From contig JAFWGJ010000010.1 in the NCBI GenBank assembly GCA_017512405.1, forward strand, positions 1 to 33,247: a stretch of DNA of 33,247 nucleotides, read 5' to 3'. Positions 8,107 through 14,604 of this stretch are shown piece after piece. The stretch's first letter is position 1, and the number at the start of each line of letters is the position of its first letter. A program made the translations under genes and the position numbers. Under the pieces are notes generated by a model that worked only from the letters and a program-made list of their open reading frames with translations, did no database searches and had not been told where the DNA came from. This DNA is from a bacterium. Lineage in GTDB: Bacteria; Cyanobacteriota; Vampirovibrionia; Gastranaerophilales; Gastranaerophilaceae.

Positions 8107-8265
8107 AATGTCGACGAGGTTACTATTTTGGAACCCTACGACAATGAAATTTTATCACAAATTATGCGGTCAGACAACATTTATCACAGGATTGTATCTA
8201 TTATGAAACAGTCCACACAGGAATACTACAATATGAGAATGGTGTTAGGTCTCAAAGTTGCATAA
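8107..8265 (+). pseudogene. Gene fragment, copy 2 of the duplicated 53-codon C-terminus
   Basis: Reads NVDEVTILEP ... IMKQSTQEYYNMR ... LGLKVA then stop, the same length as copy 1. The frame is open upstream as far as an ATG at 7984, but that extension overlaps a membrane-protein gene on the other strand and has no SD, so it is more likely accidental. Both copies are preceded by a similar TTTAAA(TA)ATGTCGA stretch, showing that the duplication begins a little before the frame. Confidence 0.55.
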
Positions 8266-8285
8266 AATATTATCTTGATTATGTA

Positions 8286-8314
8286 TTGACATAATCAAAT
8301 TATGGTGTTATTCT
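8286..8314 (+). promoter_or_regulatory. Promoter implying a leaderless or near-leaderless mRNA
   Basis: TTGACA (8286-8291), 17-bp spacer, TATTCT (8309-8314). The expected transcription start falls at about 8320-8322, right on the ATG at 8321. That ATG has no SD. Confidence 0.6.
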
Positions 8315-8320
8315 TTTATC

Positions 8321-8935
8321 ATGAGATGTTATGAAAAATTTGGATGGGGCGGTAAGCGAGAACAAGCAGGTAGAAAGAAAACTTGTCTTAAAAAAGTGCC
8401 GTTTAACAGAAGAATTAACGAAAATATTTTGAATATTTTGCATGATTATGCCAAAAGACATAATATAACTGATACGGAAGCGTTAGAAAGTGCTATTTTA
8501 TTACAAAGTAATATTGAAAAATTAAAAGGAGATAAAGTTATGAAAATTTGTATTCCGACAAGTGAAGGTAAACTGTGTGGACACTTTGGGCATTGTGATT
8601 CATTTACTTTTGCAGAAATCAACCCTGAAACAAAAGAAATTTTAAGTATAGAAGAAAGAGTTCCTGAAGAAGGGATTTCCTGTCAAAGTGCAAGTTGGAT
8701 TTCAGAACAGGGTGTAAGTAAGGTTTTAGCAGGCGGTATGGGTGGCAGACCTATGATGATGTTTGCAATGAACGGTGTTGAAGTTGTAGCAGGTTGCCCT
8801 GAATTAAAAATAAAAGAATTATTAGAAAAATATATGGCAAATACTCTTGAAACAGGTGAAAATACTTGTGGCGGAGAAGGATACGACCACGCACATTGCC
8901 ACCATCATGGCGAAGGACATCATTGCCATCACTAA
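8321..8935 (+). CDS. RHH-like N-terminus fused to NifX/NifB-type cofactor-binding domain, His-rich tail
   Basis: 204 residues. Residues 8-20 read GWGGKREQAGRKK, the basic lead found before small ribbon-helix-helix DNA-binding domains. Residues 25-70 (VPFNRRINENILNILHDYAKRH...) fit such a domain. From residue 74, MKICIPTSEGKLCGHFGHC begins a dinitrogenase iron-molybdenum cofactor biosynthesis-type domain (NifX/NafY fold) with GGMGGRPMMMFAMNGVEVVAG. The protein ends in a Cys/His-rich tail (HAHCHHHGEGHHCHH) suited to metal binding. The Met at 74 has its own perfect SD, so a separate 131-residue NifX-like product (8540-8935) is likely. In non-diazotrophic anaerobes these domains bind Fe-S or other metal clusters; the precise role is unknown. 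Confidence 0.78.
   Translation: MRCYEKFGWGGKREQAGRKKTCLKKVPFNRRINENILNILHDYAKRHNITDTEALESAILLQSNIEKLKGDKVMKICIPTSEGKLCGHFGHCDSFTFAEINPETKEILSIEERVPEEGISCQSASWISEQGVSKVLAGGMGGRPMMMFAMNGVEVVAGCPELKIKELLEKYMANTLETGENTCGGEGYDHAHCHHHGEGHHCHH
8524..8542 (+). promoter_or_regulatory. Internal ribosome binding site and start inside the RHH-NifX gene
   Basis: AAAAGGAGA followed by 7 nt and ATG at 8540, in frame with the longer gene. It is far better than the SD-less first start. Either two proteins are made from one frame, or an old stop between two genes was lost. Confidence 0.7.
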
Positions 8936-9018
8936 AAACATATTTCTAAACTTGGAACCAGTATAAGGCTCTTAAATACTGAAATAGAGCCGAATTTTGT
9001 GGACTCTAAAAACTTAAA

Positions 9019-9036
9019 TGTCGAAGGGGGGACTTG
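9019..9036 (-). repeat. Partial copy of tRNA-Leu 3' end; candidate left attachment site
   Basis: Eighteen bases (TGTCGAAGGGGGGACTTG on the plus strand) are identical to 30254-30271, the 3' end of the intact tRNA-Leu including the discriminator base, 3' acceptor strand and part of the T-arm. Same orientation, 21.2 kb apart. This is the usual mark left by integration of an island into a tRNA 3' end, with the island on the tRNA's 3' side as expected. About 100 bp further on, TGAACCCCCGTG resembles the next part of the T-arm. Confidence 0.65.
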
Positions 9037-9067
9037 TCTTGCTCGTTCGCGTTTAACGGGTCTACGG

Positions 9068-9104
9068 TTTTTCTTTTCAGAAACTTTGTTTCTTCAAAAG
9101 AAAA
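9068..9104. other. Hairpin inside a GC-richer intergenic block
   Basis: Arms around CTTTTCAGAAAC and GTTTCTTCAAAAG with a 3-nt loop form an almost perfect stem of 12-17 bp with one bulge. It sits in the middle of a GC-richer stretch (9019-9141) between the tRNA-derived 18-mer and a second T-arm-like block. Possibly a terminator or a small repeated element; no coding capacity. Confidence 0.5.
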
Positions 9105-9195
9105 GACCTTCGCCCTCAGCTCACTCGCGCTGAACCCCCGTGTAATTTAGCATACAGAACAAGATTAAATTAACTGTGAGATGGAGATGGGGAAA

Positions 9196-10992
9196 TTATT
9201 CATAAAAACCGTATCTCCCATAATTTTTATTTCCAGTAAATTTTACATAATTTGAAATCTTTTTTACCTCTTCATTTGGTTCTTTATTGTCAAATATTAT
9301 GATTTGCCTATCTTTATTTGTATTTGATAAATCTTTCCAAAAAGCATTTTGGATAGTATTTGATAATTTTTCAGCATCATAATCTGCTTCTTTTAAAGAC
9401 AATAACGGTGAATCTAATATAATAAAAGCAGGAAAAGAAAAATCATTATTGTACATATAATTTTGTAAACCAACAGAAAATGCTGCATGTGTTAAAGCAC
9501 GATGACCCTTTCCAAGGTGTCCACGGGGTTTCCCATCGATTTCAATATCATAAGTGTTGGTATCGAAAATTACATTACAGTCATCTTTATACTTCCAGTT
9601 ATCTAAAAATATTTTAATTGTATTAGCAAAGTTTATATAGTATTTATTGTCAATTATTGGACTTTCGTTATTTACCTTATACGCATCTAAGCTGTTTTGG
9701 CATTCTTGCCGATACGATGTATAACTTGTAATATCATTTCGTAATTTTATTTTCAGTTCAACCTTTTTTTGCAATGCCAAAATATTATCAATTCTGTTTT
9801 TTAATACTTTTGAATGCGGTTTTAATTCATTATCTATTTCGATTGTCAAATTATAAATTTTATTATTTAAGTCATTTATTTCTTTATTATATTTTTCAAT
9901 ATTGGATTTTTCATCTAGAATAGTTTGATTTAAATCATTAATTTTAATTTTAATTTTTTCATTCTCTTTTTCACAAGATGCAAATAGTTTATTAAATTTT
10001 TCTTCTTTATTATCAATATTGTTATTACAAATAGGACAAGGATAGTCTTTTAATTGGTTTAAATAAAAAGTACCTTCTTCCACAAAATCAATTCTTTCAA
10101 TATCGTTAATATAATATTCTTGCAATAAAGTATATTTATTCAATAAACGAGAACTTTCAATAATTAAATTTTTTAATTTTTCTACATCTTTAATATATTC
10201 GGCTCTTTCTATTGTTTTTTTGTTTAATAGGGTAGTATTATATTCATACTGACCTTCTAAAGAATTGATTTGTTCATTTAAATCTTCTATTTTGAAATCT
10301 TCTAATTCTTCAACTTTTACGGAGGTTTCTTTTATTAGGTTATTATATACTTCTATTTTTGCTAATAATTTCGCTTTTGTTATTTTGGGATCTTCAATTT
10401 CTTGCAAATCTGAATTATCTTTATTTGTTAATAAAAAATTAAATAAGGATTTTTTGTAAATTGCTTCATAGTTATCTGAAAATATTGGAGATTCTTCACT
10501 TATTATATTAGTTTCATTTACAATTACAAAATCGACAATCTCACGTAAACTTAGTAGTTTAGTTTTATTAGTTCTAATTTTAGATAATATTTTTTTATCA
10601 CTATATTTCATCAAATCTAAAACATAACTTGAAACTGATTCTTTTGTTTTAGCGTTTATTCCAAGTTCTTTGTATTCATTTTTTTCTATGTTTTTAATAG
10701 CACATTCATACAGATAGATAACTTGAGTATTATCACCACGTAAATATCTTTTTATAGTAAAAGGTTTTGAATTATATTCCAGTTCAAGTAATAAAAAACT
10801 ATAATTTTTACTTTCGTTAATGTCTTTGGGAGGATTTTCTGCCCCAAATAAGTAATCAATACAGTTTATTACATACGATTTTCCCGTATTAGAAGCTCCC
10901 GTTATTATATTTAACCCCTTTTTAAATTCTAATTTGGCAACTTTTTCAGGTGAAACACTCTGTAATTCATTTATAAAGAGTCTATTTTGCAT
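9196..10992 (-). CDS. SMC/Rad50-like ABC ATPase, ABC-three-component (ABC-3C) system
   Basis: Start chosen at MQNRLFINELQ (598 residues): a GAGGG SD precedes it, and the longer frame would run deep into the upstream gene. Walker A GASNTGKS is at 32-39. A long coiled coil occupies about 205-440, interrupted by a zinc-hook-like CPIC (319-322). The C-terminal lobe has LGKGHRAL (about 493-500, signature-like) and Walker B FIILDSP (about 523-529). This is the Rad50/SbcC-type layout used as the motor or sensor in ABC-3C conflict systems. Its start overlaps the middle component by 11 bp, third gene of a coupled three-gene unit. Inferred role: sensing aberrant nucleoprotein (phage DNA) and licensing the nuclease component. 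Confidence 0.8.
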   Translation of the reverse strand: MQNRLFINELQSVSPEKVAKLEFKKGLNIITGASNTGKSYVINCIDYLFGAENPPKDINESKNYSFLLLELEYNSKPFTIKRYLRGDNTQVIYLYECAIKNIEKNEYKELGINAKTKESVSSYVLDLMKYSDKKILSKIRTNKTKLLSLREIVDFVIVNETNIISEESPIFSDNYEAIYKKSLFNFLLTNKDNSDLQEIEDPKITKAKLLAKIEVYNNLIKETSVKVEELEDFKIEDLNEQINSLEGQYEYNTTLLNKKTIERAEYIKDVEKLKNLIIESSRLLNKYTLLQEYYINDIERIDFVEEGTFYLNQLKDYPCPICNNNIDNKEEKFNKLFASCEKENEKIKIKINDLNQTILDEKSNIEKYNKEINDLNNKIYNLTIEIDNELKPHSKVLKNRIDNILALQKKVELKIKLRNDITSYTSYRQECQNSLDAYKVNNESPIIDNKYYINFANTIKIFLDNWKYKDDCNVIFDTNTYDIEIDGKPRGHLGKGHRALTHAAFSVGLQNYMYNNDFSFPAFIILDSPLLSLKEADYDAEKLSNTIQNAFWKDLSNTNKDRQIIIFDNKEPNEEVKKISNYVKFTGNKNYGRYGFYE

Positions 10993-11476
10993 AGCTATAA
11001 CCCTCATGAAATAATCCATATGTAGAAAATTCACTATCCCATTTAGACATAGTTTTCTCAAAGTACTTTTTTATATTTTGTTCATCATATTTTTTAAAGT
11101 GTTTTTTAACCCATTTTGCTTGTTTTATCAACTTTTTCGAATATGTTGATGTCAATTTATTTATGAATAAACTTGTTAATTTATTATTTAAATAATAAAT
11201 TCCATTTTCATTATAAATAATATCTATCAATTGTTTTTGAGCTAATATTTTTAGGGCATTTTTAATTAATTTTACTTTGATAGAAAGTTCTTCTTTTCTA
11301 AATGGGGAATTTGGCAGGATGCTAATTTGTTTTTTATCAAAATCATTAGAATGTAATAACGCATAATCATAAAAAATGATTAACTGCTCATCAATAGCAT
11401 TACTTATTGTATTAATTATAATAAGGATTCTTAGAGCCACTTCTATTTCATTATTTAAAAGTTCCATATTATTCAT
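10982..11476 (-). CDS. ABC-3C middle component-like protein
   Basis: 164 residues, mostly helical. The N-terminal half resembles a winged-helix unit: EVALRILIIINTISNAIDEQLIIFYDYALLH, then LIKNALKILAQKQLIDIIYNENGIYYLNNK. The C-terminal helix is rich in Lys and aromatics (AKWVKKHFKKYDE). Size, position between a nuclease-bearing protein and an SMC-like ATPase, and overlaps of 8 and 11 bp on both sides match the middle component of ABC-three-component systems. The call rests mainly on gene order; the sequence itself shows no catalytic motif. It probably bridges the ATPase and the effector. Confidence 0.65.
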   Translation of the reverse strand: MNNMELLNNEIEVALRILIIINTISNAIDEQLIIFYDYALLHSNDFDKKQISILPNSPFRKEELSIKVKLIKNALKILAQKQLIDIIYNENGIYYLNNKLTSLFINKLTSTYSKKLIKQAKWVKKHFKKYDEQNIKKYFEKTMSKWDSEFSTYGLFHEGYSYAK

Positions 11477-12551
11477 GCTCAGTCCATTCTATACTTTCAT
11501 CTTCATTTGCTACCTGATGCAAAATTCCTATTCTATCATTTGTCTTTAAAAACTCTGATAATGAGTTATTTCCAATATTTAATGTTGTTGCTACTGCTAT
11601 TGCAGAATTTAAGCATTCTACGCCGTTTTTGTATGTATTACATAAGATTTGCGATTTTACAGGATCCATAATTTGATTTTGTAAATCGTTAAAAGTTTCA
11701 TCTGTTGGTAATGAATCTCTTGAAAATTCTTTTAGACCTTCTGCTGAATAAAAACATTTTCTCTGTATGCTAAAATGTTCTTGATACTTATTAGATAATT
11801 GTTTAAAATTTGTTATCGAGGACTTATTGACACTTCCATATGCTCTATATAATTTATTCACATATGTTAATTCATTATTTTCTATTATATTAGATGGCTC
11901 TGGTGGAGTTTTTCTCTTAAACTTACGAAGCCCAAACCAACTTGAATAATATTTCGTTTTTTCGAATTCTTCTAAAAAATTTAATGGAGTAATTTCATTT
12001 ATAATACTAAAATCGAAATTTTTGATAAATGTTTCGAATTCAGTATTTAGTTCTATACTTTTTTCTTTTGTTATAGTACTTTTACAATTGTTGTTCCAAT
12101 TTTGTATTATCGCGCTTTTGAATTTTTCTGGATTTTCTATTAATTTTGTTAGTGCAGTTCCACATCCTTTACTAGAAATAATATAGTAATTTTTAGGAAC
12201 GACATATTCCTGATTGTAAGTATAATATAATAGTTTTCCAATTTCTACATATATATTGGATGGGGTTAGCTTGTTATTATAATGTTTACACTGATATATA
12301 TCAAGGATGGTCATATTTTCATCTTGATAAGCAAAAATATCTCTTCCTTGATCACCAGAAGCACCAATCCTTTTTACGTACTTATAACGATCTTTCATAG
12401 AAAAAAGCCATTGTTCTGTCATTAGTTCAAAATCATCTTCTGATACTAACGAAAAAATTTTTATATCTGGCACATCCTTTCCGGAAAGAAGTTGCAAATT
12501 CGTTTTTTCTTTAATCTTAGGTTTTTCTAAATCAATAAATTCCAATATCAT
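11469..12551 (-). CDS. ABC-3C effector-like protein with Mrr/PD-(D/E)xK nuclease domain
   Basis: 360 residues. Residues 36-130 carry a restriction-endonuclease-like fold with an acidic helix FELMTEQW (E46), then GASGDQGRD (D71) and YQCKHY (Q87-x-K89), the Mrr-type catalytic set. The remaining 220 residues are helical (for example NKLYRAYGSVNKSSITNFKQLSNKYQEHF) and have no recognised enzyme motif, as expected of the C-terminal docking domain of ABC-3C proteins. It is the first gene of the unit; a TATAAT at 12573-12568 (minus strand) sits 17 bp before the start with a short GGAG SD. Inferred role: DNA cleavage triggered by the ATPase. A stand-alone type IV restriction enzyme is the alternative. 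Confidence 0.75.
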   Translation of the reverse strand: MILEFIDLEKPKIKEKTNLQLLSGKDVPDIKIFSLVSEDDFELMTEQWLFSMKDRYKYVKRIGASGDQGRDIFAYQDENMTILDIYQCKHYNNKLTPSNIYVEIGKLLYYTYNQEYVVPKNYYIISSKGCGTALTKLIENPEKFKSAIIQNWNNNCKSTITKEKSIELNTEFETFIKNFDFSIINEITPLNFLEEFEKTKYYSSWFGLRKFKRKTPPEPSNIIENNELTYVNKLYRAYGSVNKSSITNFKQLSNKYQEHFSIQRKCFYSAEGLKEFSRDSLPTDETFNDLQNQIMDPVKSQILCNTYKNGVECLNSAIAVATTLNIGNNSLSEFLKTNDRIGILHQVANEDESIEWTEHE

Positions 12552-12636
12552 ACTCCATTGTATACAAATTATAATACAAAATAGGCGATTTTACTTAAAT
12601 ATGAACATTACTAAATAATTGTCATTTTGTTAGTGC

Positions 12637-12651
12637 TATAATTATTGCATG
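12637..12651 (+). promoter_or_regulatory. Extended -10 promoter directly on the AbiEii-like start
   Basis: TGC-TATAAT (TATAAT at 12637-12642) is an extended -10 without a usable -35. The predicted transcription start coincides with the ATG at 12649 and no SD is present, so the toxin mRNA would be leaderless. It diverges from the ABC-3C promoter (TATAAT at 12573-12568, minus strand). Confidence 0.5.
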
Positions 12652-13530
12652 ATAGATGCAAATGAGTTTTTAAAGATTAAAAGATTAGCATTAATATCAT
12701 TAGTTTCTGATGATATTTTAATAGACAAGCTTGTCTTAAAAGGTGGAACTTGTCTTGAGCTTGCCTATAAAATTCATTCTCGTTCATCAAAAGATATTGA
12801 TTTCTCGATTGATAATGAATTTTCTGATGCTGAAATTGCTCAAATTATGAGCGATTTACCCGAAATATTTAACAAGAATTTTAGTAAAATCGGATATTAT
12901 GCTTTTGATTTTAGAATAAAAAATAAACCTGTTCACATGCCTATTGATATTAAAATGACAGGTTACAATTTATCGTTCAAATTAGTTTCAAATGATGTTC
13001 ATAACGAGTTCAAAGATAATATTGATAAATTACGCAATCGAGCACTATCCCTTGGACAGTCTGACAAAAAGGACTTTGTTATAGATATAAGCAAATTTGA
13101 ATATACTCAAAACAAAGAAGAAAAAGAAATTGACGGACACAAAATATATGTTTATCCGCCAGTAATGATAATTTGCGAAAAATTGAGAGCAATTTGTCAA
13201 AAGATGAAAGAATATAGGAATAATCCGGGTGATGCAGACCTACCAAGAGCAAGAGATTTTTGGGATATATTCTTAGTTCAAGAAAACTTACCAAGAGTGG
13301 ATTTTAAGCTTCCAGAAAACAGAAATATTTTAAAACATGTTTTTGATGCAAAAGATGTAGATATGAATTTATTATTAAAACTTGAAGAAAAAAGGCATAT
13401 TCATGAAGATGATTTTAGGAATGTTCAATTAACAGATGCTGCAAATAAAAAATATCCGACTCATTTTGATTTTTATTTTGAATATGTTTTGGATTTAATC
13501 AAAGATTTAGAGGAATTCTGGATAGTATAA
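12649..13530 (+). CDS. AbiEii/AbiGii-type nucleotidyltransferase toxin
   Basis: 293 residues. The nucleotidyltransferase core is plain: LKGGTCLELAY (GGT at 32-34) followed by R45, S47 and DID (Asp49 and Asp51), the GG(T/S)-DxD arrangement of AbiEii-like toxins. A second block IYVYPPVMIICEKLRAICQ (about 165-185) and ARDFWDI match the conserved helices later in the family. Known for relatives: nucleotide transfer to tRNA 3' ends, blocking growth during phage infection. It is convergent with the AbiEi-like gene and their 3' ends overlap by 24 bp, rather than forming the usual antitoxin-toxin operon. The start has no SD and lies on the predicted transcription start. Confidence 0.82.
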   Translation: MIDANEFLKIKRLALISLVSDDILIDKLVLKGGTCLELAYKIHSRSSKDIDFSIDNEFSDAEIAQIMSDLPEIFNKNFSKIGYYAFDFRIKNKPVHMPIDIKMTGYNLSFKLVSNDVHNEFKDNIDKLRNRALSLGQSDKKDFVIDISKFEYTQNKEEKEIDGHKIYVYPPVMIICEKLRAICQKMKEYRNNPGDADLPRARDFWDIFLVQENLPRVDFKLPENRNILKHVFDAKDVDMNLLLKLEEKRHIHEDDFRNVQLTDAANKKYPTHFDFYFEYVLDLIKDLEEFWIV

Positions 13531-14403
13531 ATTCCATCTTTCGCTATATTTTCGGTCTTTTTCTTTAAGTTCCCGCTGAATAAAAAAGCGTAATTCTTTG
13601 TCGTAGTCAAATAATTTTAAATCATCCTCTTTATATCCGGCTTTTTCTAAATAAAACCCAATGGCTTGATGGTGTGGATAAATATAATCTAATTTTATCA
13701 ATATGTCATATAACTTTTGAATATTTACACGGCCTTTTGCCTTTTTATAAACATTTAAAACCTCAAAACAACCACCGCAATAATATGGGCTTACAGCAAT
13801 ATCAATGAGTGTACGTTCTATATTCGTTATATTGATTTTTGCATTATTATAATTTGCTTCTATTATGCCTAGCTTATTACTATATTTGCTCTGTAATAAA
13901 TTTATAGAATAAATATCTTTAACCGTCAGATTTTTACTGATTCGCGCCGGCATATAAAAGGCTTTGTTAATTTCTTCTTGAATAAGTTGCTTTTTAGTAG
14001 TTTCTTTTAATGGTTTTGATTTTTCTAATGATACAAATATAGTTTTAGGAATATTATTAGTTAAATTATGGTATTCTACAGCGGAATAATGACTGAAATA
14101 TGCATTAGAGCTAATACTTTGTATTGCTCGATATAAACTAGGGCTTTCAACAAAATATCTTGTATATGTTTTGGATGGAAATTCCAGTACAAATTTTTCT
14201 TTATAAATATCATTTTGAATTAAATATTTTTGAAAAGCCGTAAATGTTGTTGCAGAATAAATATATTTTTTATCAATACATTCTTTATAAATTTTTCTAA
14301 GCTCGCGAATCCTGTAAAATTCAACTTTTTCATTGAAAAAAGAAAGAATATTCTCTTTATTCTTTTCCATTTTTAATTGAATTGTAGATTTTGAATTACT
14401 CAT
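13507..14403 (-). CDS. AbiEi-like antitoxin / transcriptional regulator
   Basis: 298 residues. The N-terminal part (NILSFFNEKVEFYRIRELRKIYKEC ... SATTFTAFQKYLIQND) looks like a winged helix. The middle, AYFSHYSAVEYHNLTNNIPKTIFVS, is the recurring block of the AbiEi antitoxin family, followed by INITNIERTLIDIAVSPYYCGG, its usual C-terminal signature. AbiEi proteins bind inverted repeats in their own promoter. Here a perfect 11-bp inverted repeat sits directly downstream of the -10. The gene faces its presumed toxin tail to tail with a 24-bp overlap, so transcription of one produces RNA antisense to the other's end. Confidence 0.75.
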   Translation of the reverse strand: MSNSKSTIQLKMEKNKENILSFFNEKVEFYRIRELRKIYKECIDKKYIYSATTFTAFQKYLIQNDIYKEKFVLEFPSKTYTRYFVESPSLYRAIQSISSNAYFSHYSAVEYHNLTNNIPKTIFVSLEKSKPLKETTKKQLIQEEINKAFYMPARISKNLTVKDIYSINLLQSKYSNKLGIIEANYNNAKINITNIERTLIDIAVSPYYCGGCFEVLNVYKKAKGRVNIQKLYDILIKLDYIYPHHQAIGFYLEKAGYKEDDLKLFDYDKELRFFIQRELKEKDRKYSERWNLYYPEFL

Positions 14404-14411
14404 TTCTGTTT

Positions 14412-14463
14412 AATCGGTATTATGTATAATACCGATTATAACATATTTTTTATCAAATTTCAA
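14412..14463 (-). promoter_or_regulatory. Promoter plus operator of the AbiEi-like gene
   Basis: Minus strand: TTGAAA (14463-14458), 17-bp spacer, TATAAT (14440-14435). A perfect inverted repeat follows, with 11-bp arms AATCGGTATTA / TAATACCGATT (14412-14422 and 14427-14437) and 4-bp spacer, covering the start of transcription. This suits autorepression by the encoded winged-helix protein. Confidence 0.8.
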
Positions 14464-14501
14464 CCCCTCTTTAGAATTATTTTTTAAAATTAAGTTATTA
14501 C

Positions 14502-14535
14502 GAATTAAAAGTATCTTGTAAGATACTTTTAATTC
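14502..14535 (-). terminator. Perfect 16-bp inverted repeat, probable terminator of hsdR
   Basis: Arms 14502-14517 and 14520-14535 with a 2-nt loop. It lies about 70 bp after the hsdR stop on the minus strand. The AT-rich outer arms give a T-rich tail, so it can serve as a terminator. A protein-binding palindrome is the alternative. Confidence 0.6.
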
Positions 14536-14604
14536 AAACATAAATAAATTACAATAGTCCTAAAGTATTATATTTTAGACAAAATTATTTCTTAAAATTT
14601 AACA

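Noticed and set aside
10993-11061. Longer N-terminus for the SMC-like ATPase
   Set aside because: It would read further into the upstream gene in another frame and has no SD; the Met at 10992 has a GAGGG upstream and is followed directly by the conserved N-terminal strand.
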